Positions 24,366-32,969 of a stretch of DNA of 64,000 nucleotides are shown here, piece after piece. The translations under genes were made by a program, and so were the position numbers. The notes under the pieces are model-generated. The model searched no databases, had not been told where the DNA came from, and worked only from the letters and a program-made list of their open reading frames with translations. The stretch spans positions 152,088 through 216,087 of the forward strand of contig NZ_JAHUXH010000012.1 of assembly GCF_019219825.1 (NCBI RefSeq), given 5' to 3'. Source of the DNA: Streptomyces sp. TRM70350. Its GTDB lineage: Bacteria > Actinomycetota > Actinomycetes > Streptomycetales > Streptomycetaceae. Numbering within the stretch: position 1 is the first letter of the stretch; each line of letters starts with the position of its first letter.

Positions 24366-25121
24366 TCAGCCGAAGCGCTCGATCCGGATCCGGTCCACCG
24401 GCTGGCCCGCCGCCACGAGCAGACGGGAGGCGTGCTCGGCGAAGGCGTCGGAGCCGCACACATAGGCTTCCCACCCACCGGGAGGCGCCGCCTCCAGGAG
24501 GGGCGCCACATGCGCCGCGCTCATCCGACCCACCGGTACGCCCGGCGGCGCCGTGCGCGTGAAGACGGGCGTCGTCTCGGCGCCGTACTCTCGCGCGAAG
24601 ATCAGCTCCTCGGGGGTCCGCGCGGACACCAGCAGCCGCAGCGGCACGGACAGGCCGCGCGCCCGGTGGTGCCGCACCATCGACATCAGCGGTACGACGC
24701 CGGATCCGGCGCCGATCAGCAGCGCGGCCCGGTCGCCCGGCCAGGCGAAGAAGCCGCTCAGCGGCCCGCGCACCTCGACCCGGTCGCCGGGCCGGGCCTC
24801 GGTGTGGAACCAGCCGGAGACCTCACCGCCCGCGACGTGGTCCAGGGTCAGCTCGATGTGCCCGGAGTCGTCCGGCGCGGACGCGATCGAGTAGTGGCGC
24901 TGGGCGGTGTAGCCGTCCGCGGCCGTCAGCCGGAGCATCAGGTGCTGGCCGGGCAGATGCCCCGCCCAGGCGGGCACCGCGAACCGGAAGGTGGCCGCGC
25001 GCGGTGTCTCGCGGCGGATCTCGGTGAGGGTGGCGGTCTGCCAGCGGCCCGCGGTGCCGTTGCTCACGGCGATCCGGCCGGGCACGGCGAACCGCGTCGG
25101 GGGAGTGAACGTGTCAGTCAC
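24366..25121 (-). CDS. Ferredoxin-NADP+ reductase-like flavin oxidoreductase
   Basis: FAD-dependent oxidoreductase of 251 residues. The FAD domain carries PGQHLMLRL and RHYSIAS (the R-x-Y-S flavin motif), and the NAD(P) domain carries GAGSGVVPLMSM, with AYVCGSDAF near the end. No iron-sulfur domain is attached. Its start overlaps the end of the molybdopterin oxidoreductase gene by 8 bp, so the two are co-translated and this protein may pass electrons to or from that enzyme (inference). Confidence 0.87.
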   Translation of the reverse strand: MTDTFTPPTRFAVPGRIAVSNGTAGRWQTATLTEIRRETPRAATFRFAVPAWAGHLPGQHLMLRLTAADGYTAQRHYSIASAPDDSGHIELTLDHVAGGEVSGWFHTEARPGDRVEVRGPLSGFFAWPGDRAALLIGAGSGVVPLMSMVRHHRARGLSVPLRLLVSARTPEELIFAREYGAETTPVFTRTAPPGVPVGRMSAAHVAPLLEAAPPGGWEAYVCGSDAFAEHASRLLVAAGQPVDRIRIERFG

Positions 25122-25719
25122 CGGAGTACCGCTGCTCCTCCCACGGGTTGCCCCGCGCGTGGTAGCCGTTCTGCTCCCAGAAACCGGGCTCGTCGTGGTC
25201 GAGCAGGCGGAGGCCCGCGATCCACTTAGCGCTCTTCCAGAAGTACAGATGCGGCACCAGCAGCCGCGCCGGCCCGCCGTGTTCGGGCGGGAGCGGCCGG
25301 CCGTCGTACTCCCAGGCGATCCAGGCCTGTCCGCCGGTGAGGTCGGCGAGCGGGAGGTTCGTGGTGTACCCGGTGTGCGCGTAGGCGACGGCGTGCGTGG
25401 CCGTCGGCAGCGGGCGGACCTGCTCCAGGAAGGCGTCGAGCGAGACGCCCCCGAAGCGCACCCCGAACTTCGACCAGCTCGTCACGCAGTGGATGTCCCC
25501 CTCGTACGCGGACGCCGGCAACGCGTGCGCCTGCGCCCAGTCCCAGGTGCGGGGCGCCTCCACCAGGCCGTCGACGCGGAAGGTCCAGTCGGCGGGGGTG
25601 AGGTCGGGGGTGACCTCGGCGGACAGGACGGGCCAGTCGTCGCCCGCGTCGTACTGGCCGGGCGGCAGCCCCGGGTTGTCGACGCGCGGACGCCCGGTGA
25701 AGCCTCGGGTGACGTTCAT
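25114..25719 (-). CDS. Sulfite-oxidase-like molybdopterin oxidoreductase
   Basis: Protein of 201 residues made of just the oxidoreductase molybdopterin domain (SUOX/MsrP-like fold). The Mo-ligating cysteine is in HCVTSWSKFGVRFGG, and TPADWTFRVDGLVEAPRTWDW, HGGPARLLVPHLYFWKSAKW match the family. There is no signal peptide or haem domain, so it is cytoplasmic and needs a separate electron partner, plausibly the flavin reductase overlapping its 3' end. The substrate (sulfite, sulfoxide or other) cannot be told from sequence. Confidence 0.87.
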   Translation of the reverse strand: MNVTRGFTGRPRVDNPGLPPGQYDAGDDWPVLSAEVTPDLTPADWTFRVDGLVEAPRTWDWAQAHALPASAYEGDIHCVTSWSKFGVRFGGVSLDAFLEQVRPLPTATHAVAYAHTGYTTNLPLADLTGGQAWIAWEYDGRPLPPEHGGPARLLVPHLYFWKSAKWIAGLRLLDHDEPGFWEQNGYHARGNPWEEQRYSGD

Positions 25720-25868
25720 GCGGGTGGTGCCTCCAGACCGCCGGTGCGGCGGCCCGCGGGTAGAGCGTGATCAGTGCGTACGCGTACCACCGTACGGGGT
25801 ACGAGGACATGCCCCCGGAGGCGGTCGCCGTCCGACCCGTGGGGTAGGGTGACCGTCCGGCTGAGGGC

Positions 25869-25902
25869 GGTCCCAGCCGTGCGTGACCGAGGAGGTGGGA
25901 CC
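25869..25902 (+). promoter_or_regulatory. Inverted repeat in the leader of the HemK-like gene
   Basis: GGTCCCA (25869-25875) and TGGGACC (25896-25902) can pair over 7 bp around a 20-nt loop, about 108 bp before the start codon. It lies in a 290-bp intergenic region that holds the divergent promoters; a GTACGCGTAC palindrome is also present near 25782. Confidence 0.25.
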
Positions 25903-26009
25903 CATTACCGCTGTGCCAGGTCGGGTGCTCTCCCCTCATGTCGGCGCGGACCACCGGCAGTAGACGACCGAGAGAGCGCCCTTCGGCTTCCGAAAGGCTC
26001 TCACCCCGC

Positions 26010-26792
26010 ATGCCCCTGCCGCTTTCCCCTTCCCGCGCCTCCGTGGTCGCCGCGTTGCGTGCCGCGGGCTGTGTCTTCGCCGAGGACGAGGCGGAGCTGA
26101 TCCTCGGCGCCGCCCGCACCCCGGACGAACTCGCCGCGATGGTGGCCCGCCGCAGCGACGGACTGCCCCTCGAACTCGTCCTCGGCTGGGCCGAGTTCCG
26201 CGGGCTGCGCATCACCGTCGAACCCGGCGTCTTCGTCCCCCGCCGCCGCACCGAGTTCCTGGTCGAACAAGCCGTCGCCGCCGCCCCGCACGCCTCGGTC
26301 GTCGTCGACCTGTGCTGCGGCTCGGGCGCGGTGGGCGCCGCCCTCGCCGCGGCCCTGGACCGGGTCCAACTGCACGCCGCCGACATCGACCCGGCCGCGG
26401 TGCACTGCGCCCGGCGCAATGTCGCCGGGCACGGCGGCCGGGTCCACGAAGGCGACCTGTACGCGGCGCTCCCCGGCGAACTGCGGGGCCGCGTCGACAT
26501 CCTCGCCGCGAACGTCCCCTACGTCCCCACCGCCGAGGTCGGTCTCCTGCCCGCCGAGGCACGTGACCACGAACCGCCCACCGCCCTCGACGGCGGCGCC
26601 GACGGACTGGACGTGCTGCGCCGGGTCGCCGCCGGTGCCGCCGAGTGGCTCGCGCCCGGCGGCTGCCTGCTGAGCGAGACCAGCCAGCGCCAGGCCCCCC
26701 AGGCCGTCGCCGCCTTCGACCGGGCCGGCCTCACGACCCGTCTGGCGGTGTCGGAGGAGCTGCACGCGCATGTGGTGATCGGCACCAACTGA
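26010..26792 (+). CDS. Putative protein N5-glutamine methyltransferase (HemK/PrmC-like)
   Basis: SAM-dependent methyltransferase of 260 residues. It has an N-terminal helical part (AALRAAGCVFAEDEAELIL), the substrate-loop motif GVFVPRRRTEFLVE, motif I VVDLCCGSGAVGAAL, and a NVPYVP motif in place of the NPPY that PrmC uses for the target glutamine. Many actinobacteria carry this shorter paralogue beside a true prmC, so its substrate may differ from release factors. ATG 26010 follows GAAAGG; upstream in-frame ATG 25938 is less likely. It converges on the phosphatase gene. Confidence 0.83.
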   Translation: MPLPLSPSRASVVAALRAAGCVFAEDEAELILGAARTPDELAAMVARRSDGLPLELVLGWAEFRGLRITVEPGVFVPRRRTEFLVEQAVAAAPHASVVVDLCCGSGAVGAALAAALDRVQLHAADIDPAAVHCARRNVAGHGGRVHEGDLYAALPGELRGRVDILAANVPYVPTAEVGLLPAEARDHEPPTALDGGADGLDVLRRVAAGAAEWLAPGGCLLSETSQRQAPQAVAAFDRAGLTTRLAVSEELHAHVVIGTN

Positions 26793-26819
26793 CGTCGGTT
26801 CACAGGGCGCGGGCCCGGG

Positions 26820-28898
26820 TCAGTCTCCCGTCTGCGCCCGGGCGATGAGGACGGCCACGTCGTCGTGGTTGTCGGGGTGGTGCAGGGTGCGGACGAGGAG
26901 GTCGCAGACGTCTTCCAGGGGGCGGGTCGGGTCGTCGAGGAGCGCCAGCAGGGTGTCCAGGCGTTCGTCGAGGGAGTGACTGCGGGTCTCCACCAGGCCG
27001 TCGGTGTAGAGGACGAGTTCGTCGCCGGGGTCGAGGTCGAAGACGGTGGTGGTGAACTCGACGCCGCCCACGCCCAGCGGCGCGCCGGTCGGCAGGTCGA
27101 GCAGCTCGCGCGTTCCGTCGCCGCGGACGCGGACGGGCGGCAGATGGCCCGCGTTGGCGATCCGGCAGCACCGCTGCCGGGGGTCGTGGACGGCGTAGAG
27201 GCAGGTGGCGATCGAGTGGTCCAGGCCCTCGGTGATCCGGTCCAGGTGTTCGAGGAGCACCGCCGGGTCCAGGTCGAGGGAGGCCAGGGTGTTGGTGGCG
27301 GTGCGCAGCCGGCCCATGGTCGCCGCGGCGGTGATGCCGCTGCCCATCACATCGCCCACGACGAGCGCGGTCTTGCCGCCGTCCAGCGGAATGACGTCGA
27401 ACCAGTCGCCGCCGACCTCGGTGGCGGCGCCGGCCGGCTGGTAGCGGGAGGCGACTTCGAGGCCGCCGGTGACGGACGGATGGCTGGGCAGCAGGCTGCG
27501 CTGGAGGGTGAGGGCGGTGTCGCGGGCGTTCTGGTACCAGCGGGCGTTGTCGATCTGCACCGCCGCACGGGCGGCCAGTTCACGGGCGAGCAGGAGGTCG
27601 TCCTCGCCGAACGGCAGCGGGTTGTGGATGCGCTTGAGGTCGAGGGCGCCCAGCACCTCGCCGCGCGCGATGAGCGGGACGGCGAGATACGAGTGGACGC
27701 CCGAGCGGGCCAGCAGGGCGGCCGCCTCCGGGGACCGGGCGATGCGCGGCAGGTCCTCCTCCTTGACCCGCGGGACCATCACCGGCCGGCCGGTGCGCAC
27801 GCACTCGGTGACCAGGCGGTCGGGGCCGTAGCGGGCCACCTGTCCCGGCGGGTCGGCCGCCCGCAGGGCCTCCGGTGCGTCGTCCGCCCGTACCGCCAGG
27901 GCCCGGATCACCGCCGGTTGGGACGGGTCGGGGCTGCTGCGGCGGCCGCCCACCACCGAGTCCAGCAGGTCCACGGCGGCCACGTCCGCCAGCTCCGGTA
28001 CCGCGACGTCGGCCAGTTCGTGGGCGGTGCGGTCCAGGTCCAGCGTGGTGCCGATGCGGGCCGACGCGTCGGCGATGAGCGCCAGCCGCCGCCGCGCGGC
28101 CTCCGCCTCCACGCCCGCCCGGTACTGCTCGGTGACGTCCACGACCGACAGGGCGACGCCCAGCACCGTGCCGCGGGCGTCCTCCAGCCGGTACAGCGAG
28201 ATCGACCAGGCGTGGTCCTCGTGCGGGTCGGCCGGGGTACGGCCGACGGCGGGGTGGTCGACCAGCGGCTGCCCGGTGTCCAGGACGTGCCGCAACGCGG
28301 CCTCCAGGGGCGCCAGCTCCAGCATCGGCAGCACCTCGCCGATGGTCCGGCCGATGTGTTCCTCGGCCGGGACGCCGTTGATCCGCTCCAGCGCCGCGTT
28401 CACGGACACATAGCGCAGCCCGGCGTCCAGGACGGCCAGCCCGATCGGTGACTGCGCGATCACCCGCGTGGACAGCGCGACGTCCTGCTCCAGCCGGCGC
28501 ACGGTCGACTGGTCGGCGGCGAGGCCCAGGGCGTAGACGTCGCCCCGGTCGTCCAGCAGCCGCATGTTGCGGAACTCCACCAGGCGGGTGCTGCCGTCCT
28601 TGCGGCGCACCGGGAAGGCACCCGCCCAGGCCCGACCGGTCGCCATGACATCGGCGAACAGCTTCCTGACCAGGTCGAAGTGCTCCTCGTGCACCATCAC
28701 CCGGGCGGCGTAACGGCCCAGCGCCTCGTGCGCCGGGTAGCCGAACAGCTCCTCGGCCTGGGGGCTCCACAGGACGATGCAGCCCTTGGCGTCCAGTACC
28801 ACCGAGGCCACGCCCAGCACGTCGAGCAGGCCGCTGGGCCGCTCCGGCCCGCTGCCCGGCTCGGTCCCTTCGGCCACCGGTGGCCCGGTTGCACCCAT
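26820..28898 (-). CDS. PAS-PAS-GAF-PP2C (SpoIIE/RsbU-type) signalling phosphatase
   Basis: Sensor phosphatase of 692 residues. PAS1 spans about 20-140 (SVVLDAKGCIVLWSPQAEELFGYPAHEALG), PAS2 about 145-265 (LAVLDAGLRYVSVNAALERINGVPAEEHIG), GAF about 280-445 (ALIADASARIGTTLDLDRT, YLAVPLIARGEVLGALDL), and the PPM phosphatase domain about 465-692, with metal aspartates in VGGDWFDVIPL, VVGDVMGSG, LYTDGLVE and DDVAVL. There are no membrane spans. Such proteins dephosphorylate anti-sigma-factor antagonists; no partner gene is adjacent. ATG 28898 is used; a TTG at 28970 could add 24 residues. Confidence 0.9.
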   Translation of the reverse strand: MGATGPPVAEGTEPGSGPERPSGLLDVLGVASVVLDAKGCIVLWSPQAEELFGYPAHEALGRYAARVMVHEEHFDLVRKLFADVMATGRAWAGAFPVRRKDGSTRLVEFRNMRLLDDRGDVYALGLAADQSTVRRLEQDVALSTRVIAQSPIGLAVLDAGLRYVSVNAALERINGVPAEEHIGRTIGEVLPMLELAPLEAALRHVLDTGQPLVDHPAVGRTPADPHEDHAWSISLYRLEDARGTVLGVALSVVDVTEQYRAGVEAEAARRRLALIADASARIGTTLDLDRTAHELADVAVPELADVAAVDLLDSVVGGRRSSPDPSQPAVIRALAVRADDAPEALRAADPPGQVARYGPDRLVTECVRTGRPVMVPRVKEEDLPRIARSPEAAALLARSGVHSYLAVPLIARGEVLGALDLKRIHNPLPFGEDDLLLARELAARAAVQIDNARWYQNARDTALTLQRSLLPSHPSVTGGLEVASRYQPAGAATEVGGDWFDVIPLDGGKTALVVGDVMGSGITAAATMGRLRTATNTLASLDLDPAVLLEHLDRITEGLDHSIATCLYAVHDPRQRCCRIANAGHLPPVRVRGDGTRELLDLPTGAPLGVGGVEFTTTVFDLDPGDELVLYTDGLVETRSHSLDERLDTLLALLDDPTRPLEDVCDLLVRTLHHPDNHDDVAVLIARAQTGD

Positions 28899-29201
28899 CC
28901 CACGCACCGCCTTCGCCTTCCGCACGGCACGCCGTCCTCGTGCCGACTCCCCTTGCCGTACCGCGCTCAACCCTCTCTCTTACGCCACCACAGCCCTACT
29001 CCACCATCCCTCAACATGACTGGGGGTGTCTGGCGATCTGCATCCTGACCGACGGCAAGACGTACCGCTTCACGAAGAGCTGAGCCGGTGCTCCTCTCGG
29101 GGCTGTACATCCCGGAATGTGGTGGTTTTCTGGGAGTGCGGCACGGGGCTGTGCGGGAACCCGCTGCCGTACCGCAGTGCGGCCACGAGAGGAGCCCCAC
29201 G
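28899..29201. other. Gap between the divergent phosphatase and small-protein genes
   Basis: About 300 bp holding two divergent promoters or upstream extensions. On the plus strand a short open frame ends ILTDGKTYRFTKS at 29083, but it has no start codon close by and no recognised family. No terminator or palindrome was noticed. Confidence 0.3.
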
Positions 29202-29576
29202 ATGGACAGTGAGCGACTGCACCCGGAATCCGTCTCCCTGGAGATCAGCGGATGCAGCAAGGAGGACGCCCGGATCGTCTTCGACACCCTGTGCGCGTGC
29301 TTCGACTCGGACCGGTGCTCCGACGACATACCGCGCGAGTGGCACGAGGTCCGGCCGACGGTGTGGCTGGGCACCTTCGAGGTCTCCGAACCGCACGAGG
29401 GCCCTCGCCCCGCCACCCCCCGGCTCTCGGCCTCCGTCGAGGCCGACGCGCACGGCGGCTACTGGGCGATCGACCGCTTCCGCACCACCCTGCACGACCT
29501 GTTCAAGGTGCAGGACCTCGCCACGGCCTCCGGCGACCAGGAGCGGGAGCTGCACGTACGGCTGGAGAGTCGCTGA
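29202..29576 (+). CDS. Hypothetical protein
   Basis: Protein of 124 residues, acidic, with no signal peptide or membrane span and no family I recognise. Features: MDSERLHPESVSLEISG start, a CSKEDARIVFDTLCACFDSDR helix region with several cysteines, a TVWLGTFEVSEPHEG strand, and LSASVEADAHGGYWAIDRFRTTLHDLF. AGAGGAG precedes ATG 29202. It stands alone between the phosphatase gene and the dienoyl-CoA reductase operon. Confidence 0.7.
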   Translation: MDSERLHPESVSLEISGCSKEDARIVFDTLCACFDSDRCSDDIPREWHEVRPTVWLGTFEVSEPHEGPRPATPRLSASVEADAHGGYWAIDRFRTTLHDLFKVQDLATASGDQERELHVRLESR

Positions 29577-29587
29577 CACCCCTCCCG

Positions 29588-29629
29588 TTATGCAACTAGT
29601 TGCATAAACCGTGCGCGGTCGTCTACAAC
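29588..29629 (+). promoter_or_regulatory. Perfect 20-bp palindrome over the fadH promoter
   Basis: TTATGCAACTAGTTGCATAA (29588-29607) is a perfect palindrome with a central CTAG. Its right half supplies a TTGCAT -35 (29600-29605); CTACAA/TACAAC at 29623-29629 is the matching -10 at 17-18 bp. A PadR-type regulator is encoded at the end of the same operon, so this is probably its operator. Confidence 0.6.
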
Positions 29630-29658
29630 AGAGGGACGTCACCGCGCACGGAGGGGCC

Positions 29659-31674
29659 ATGAGCCGTTACCCGCACCTGCTGAGCCCGCTCGACCTGGGC
29701 TTCACCACCCTGCCCAACCGCGTCCTGATGGGCTCCATGCACGTCGGCCTGGAGGAGGCCGAACGCGGCTTCGAGCGCATCGCGGAGTTCTACGCCGCCC
29801 GGGCACGCGGGGGCGTGGGCCTGATCGTCACCGGCGGCATCGCACCCAACGACGAGGGGCGGCCGTACGAGGGCGGCGCCAAGCTCACCACCGAGGTGGA
29901 GGCCGAACAGCACCGGCGGATCACCGAGGCCGTGCACCGCGAGGGCGGCCGGATCGCCCTGCAGATCCTGCACTTCGGCCGGTACGCCTACCACCAGGAC
30001 CTGGTCGCCCCCAGCGCCCTCCAGGCCCCGATCAGCCCCTTCCCGCCCCGCGCGCTCACCGACGCCGAGGTCGAGCGGACCATCGACGACTACGCCCGCG
30101 CCGCCCGCCTCGCCCGGCGGGCCGGATACGACGGCGTGGAGATCATGGGGTCCGAGGGCTATCTGATCAACGAGTTCATCGCCGCGCAGACCAACCACCG
30201 CACCGACCGCTGGGGCGGCTCGTACGAGAACCGCATGCGCTTCCCGGTCGAGGTCGTCCGGCGCGTGCGCGAGGCGGTCGGTGAGGACTTCATCGTCATC
30301 TACCGGCTGTCGATGCTGGACCTCGTGCCCGGCGGCTCCACCCTCGACGAGGTGATCGCGCTCGCCAAGGCGGTCGAGGAAGCCGGGGCGACCCTCATCA
30401 ACACGGGCATCGGCTGGCACGAGGCGCGCATCCCCACCATCGCCACCTCGGTGCCGCGCGGCGCGTACACCTGGGTCACCAAGCGGCTCATGGGCGAGGT
30501 GTCCGTACCGCTCGTCACCACCAACCGCATCAACACCCCCGAGCTGGCCGAGCAGTTGCTGGCCGACGGGTGCGCCGACATGGTGTCCGTGGCCCGCCCG
30601 ATGCTCGCCGACCCCGACTTCGTCGCCAAGGCCGCAGCGGGCAAGCCGGAGGCCATCAACACCTGCATCGGCTGCAACCAGGCCTGTCTCGACCACACCT
30701 TCAGCGGGCAGATCACCTCCTGCCTGGTCAACCCGCGCGCCTGCCACGAGACCGAGCTGGTGCTCTCCCCGACCCGGCGGCGCAAGCGGGTCGCCGTCGT
30801 CGGCGCGGGCCCGGCGGGCCTGGCCTGTGCCGTCAGCGCCGCCGAACGCGGCCACGCGGTCACGCTGTTCGACGCCGCGAGCGAGATCGGCGGGCAGCTC
30901 AACGTCGCCCGCAAGGTCCCCGGCAAGCAGGAGTTCGACGAGACGCTGCGCTACTTCCGCCACCAGCTCGACGCGCACGGGGTGGACGTCCGCCTCAACA
31001 CGCGCGTGACCCCGGCCGACGTGTCCGACCACGACGAGGTCGTCGTCGCCACCGGCGTCACCCCGCGCACCCCGGACATCCCCGGCGTCGACCACCCTAA
31101 GGTCCTCGGCTACCTGGACGTGCTGCGCGACGGCGCCCCCGTCGGCGACCGCGTCGCGATCCTCGGCGCCGGCGGCATCGGCTTCGACGTCGCCGAGTAC
31201 CTCACCGACTCCGGCGACAAGGCGCACGAGGACCCGGCGACGTACTTCCGCCACTGGGGCGTCGACATGACCTATGAAGGCCCCGGCGGACTCGCCGCCC
31301 CCGAGCGGCCCGCACCGCCGCGCACAGTTCATCTGCTCCAGCGCAAGACCAGCAAGGTCGGCGCGGGCCTCGGCAAGACCACCGGCTGGATCCACCGCAC
31401 CGAGCTCAAGCACCGCGGCGTCACCATGGTCCCGGGCGCGCGCTACGACCGTATCGACGACGCCGGACTGCACATCACCGTCGGCGAGACCAGCACGGTC
31501 CTGGAGGTCGACACCATCGTGCTGTGCACCGGGCAGGAGCCGCGCCGGGATCTGTACGAGGAGCTGGTCGCCGCCGGGCGCCCCGCGCACCTCATCGGCG
31601 GTGCCGACGTGGCCGCCGAGCTGGACGCCAAGCGCGCCATCAGGCAGGGCACCGAACTGGCGGCCGCCCTGTAG
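29659..31674 (+). CDS. fadH: NADPH-dependent 2,4-dienoyl-CoA reductase (FadH-like, old yellow enzyme family)
   Basis: Flavoprotein of 671 residues that reduces 2,4-dienoyl-CoA during beta-oxidation of unsaturated fatty acids, or a related enone. Residues 1-340 are the FMN TIM barrel (LPNRVLMGSMHVGLEE, HRTDRWGGSYENR). Residues about 335-365 bind a 4Fe-4S cluster through CIGCNQAC and later cysteines (SCLVNPRAC). The C-terminal half has the FAD dinucleotide fold (VAVVGAGPAGLACAVSAAERG) and NADP fold (AILGAGGIGFDVAEYL). Domain order and length match FadH and trimethylamine dehydrogenase relatives. ATG 29659 has GGAGGGG upstream. A PadR regulator gene follows 29 bp later. Confidence 0.9.
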   Translation: MSRYPHLLSPLDLGFTTLPNRVLMGSMHVGLEEAERGFERIAEFYAARARGGVGLIVTGGIAPNDEGRPYEGGAKLTTEVEAEQHRRITEAVHREGGRIALQILHFGRYAYHQDLVAPSALQAPISPFPPRALTDAEVERTIDDYARAARLARRAGYDGVEIMGSEGYLINEFIAAQTNHRTDRWGGSYENRMRFPVEVVRRVREAVGEDFIVIYRLSMLDLVPGGSTLDEVIALAKAVEEAGATLINTGIGWHEARIPTIATSVPRGAYTWVTKRLMGEVSVPLVTTNRINTPELAEQLLADGCADMVSVARPMLADPDFVAKAAAGKPEAINTCIGCNQACLDHTFSGQITSCLVNPRACHETELVLSPTRRRKRVAVVGAGPAGLACAVSAAERGHAVTLFDAASEIGGQLNVARKVPGKQEFDETLRYFRHQLDAHGVDVRLNTRVTPADVSDHDEVVVATGVTPRTPDIPGVDHPKVLGYLDVLRDGAPVGDRVAILGAGGIGFDVAEYLTDSGDKAHEDPATYFRHWGVDMTYEGPGGLAAPERPAPPRTVHLLQRKTSKVGAGLGKTTGWIHRTELKHRGVTMVPGARYDRIDDAGLHITVGETSTVLEVDTIVLCTGQEPRRDLYEELVAAGRPAHLIGGADVAAELDAKRAIRQGTELAAAL

Positions 31675-31703
31675 TCATGGGGCCCGTCCCTAGGATGGCC
31701 ACC

Positions 31704-32252
31704 ATGTCACTCCCGCACGCGATCCTCACCGCCCTGCTCGAAAAGCCGTCCTCGGGGCTGGAGCTGACCCGCCGCTTCGACCGGTCGATCGGCTACTTCT
31801 GGTCGGCGACGCATCAGCAGATCTATCGGGAGCTGGGAAAACTGGAGGCCGAGGGGCTGATCCGGGCCCTGCCGACCGAGCAGCCGGTGCGCGGGCAGAA
31901 GAAGAGCTACGAGGTGCTGCCCGCGGGCCGCGCCGAACTGGCCCGCTGGACCGCCGCCGCCCAGGATCCCAGGCCGCACCGCGACCCGCTGCTGCTGCGG
32001 CTGCGCGCCGCGGCCGTGGTCGGCACCGAAGGCGTCGTGGACGATCTGCGCCGCCATCTGGACCTGCACCGGCGGCAGTTGGCGGAGTACGAGGAGATCG
32101 AGCGGCGCGACTTCCCGCCGGGCAAGGACAGCCCCCAGGACCGGCTCCAGCACCTGGTGCTGCGGGCGGGCATCGACCTGGAGACCTTCTGGACGCGCTG
32201 GCTGGAGCACGCCCTGGCGGAGTTCGCCGAACTGCCGACGGAACAGCGCTAG
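31704..32252 (+). CDS. PadR-family regulator (with vinculin-like C-terminal domain)
   Basis: Regulator of 182 residues. The winged helix spans about 1-80 (SLPHAILTALLEKPSSGLELTRRF, YRELGKLEAEGLI, KKSYEVLPAGRAEL), followed by the four-helix C-terminal dimerisation domain (VVDDLRRHLDLHRRQLAEYEEIE, LVLRAGIDLETFWTRWL). It is the second gene after fadH; PadR proteins usually repress detoxification or catabolic genes and are released by small aromatic or lipophilic ligands. The 20-bp palindrome upstream of fadH is its likely site. ATG 31695 is an alternative start. Confidence 0.85.
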   Translation: MSLPHAILTALLEKPSSGLELTRRFDRSIGYFWSATHQQIYRELGKLEAEGLIRALPTEQPVRGQKKSYEVLPAGRAELARWTAAAQDPRPHRDPLLLRLRAAAVVGTEGVVDDLRRHLDLHRRQLAEYEEIERRDFPPGKDSPQDRLQHLVLRAGIDLETFWTRWLEHALAEFAELPTEQR

Positions 32253-32272
32253 ACGTCGTCTGGCAGCCGGGC

Positions 32273-32806
32273 TCAGAGCCGGTACGGCTTCGAGCGGCGG
32301 CGCAGGAACCAGACCGTGGCGATCACCCCCGTCCCCACCAGCGCCCCGCCCGCCACCAGCGTCAGCGTGCCGTAGTCCCGGCTGGCGCCGCCGACGCCGC
32401 CGATCACACCGCGTGTGGGCGAGGCCGTGGACGTCGACGAGATGGTCGGCCTGGACGGGGCGGCCACGATGACGGACTGGGTGCCGGCGGTGTTGCCGTT
32501 GGAGCACATGACGATGACGGTGTACGTGCCCGGGCTGACGTTGGTCCAGGCCGCGTTCTGCTGGGTGACCGTGCCGGTCACCGGCACCTGGCGGCCCTGG
32601 GCGAAGTTCGCCTGGCTGCTGCTGAGGAGCGAGGCGGTGCCCCATCTGCCGTTCACCTGGGTGCACGCGCTGGTCGTCACCGAGACCGTGGAGCCGACGG
32701 TGCTCACCGAGATACCGGTGTTCGCGGCGGCCGGTCCGGCGGTCAGGGCCAGCGGCAGCGCGGCGGCTGCCAGGGCCGCCCCGAGAAGAGGCTGAGAAGT
32801 ACGCAT
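32273..32806 (-). CDS. Secreted, C-terminally membrane-anchored protein of unknown function
   Basis: Protein of 177 residues. It has a signal peptide (MRTSQPLLGAALAAAALPLALTAGPAAA region, cut around residue 28), a Thr/Ser-rich extracellular beta domain with two cysteines (TTSACTQVNGRWG, VIVMCSNGN), a Ser/Thr-Pro linker, one membrane span (TLTLVAGGALVGTGVIATVWFL) and a basic tail RRRSKPYRL. There is no LPxTG sortase motif. It would face outward in the envelope. GGAGGG lies 4 nt before ATG 32806. It converges with the PadR gene. Confidence 0.72.
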   Translation of the reverse strand: MRTSQPLLGAALAAAALPLALTAGPAAANTGISVSTVGSTVSVTTSACTQVNGRWGTASLLSSSQANFAQGRQVPVTGTVTQQNAAWTNVSPGTYTVIVMCSNGNTAGTQSVIVAAPSRPTISSTSTASPTRGVIGGVGGASRDYGTLTLVAGGALVGTGVIATVWFLRRRSKPYRL

Positions 32807-32969
32807 GGAACCCTCCGGCGGCACGGTTGGCGGTACATCCCTTGCGCCGCCGAGGTCGGGGAACGCCCGTGCTGCCTCAAAGGCAGCCAACGTGCCCCCG
32901 GCCCGTCCCGCATGCGGACCGCACCCGCACAGGTGACGTGTTCCGCCGTCCAGGGCATGCCCGGAGGTC

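Noticed and set aside
25890..25915. An infC-like start (GAGGTGGGACCCATTACCGC)
   Set aside because: The following sequence does not encode IF-3 and no rpmI/rplT genes are near; only a chance resemblance.
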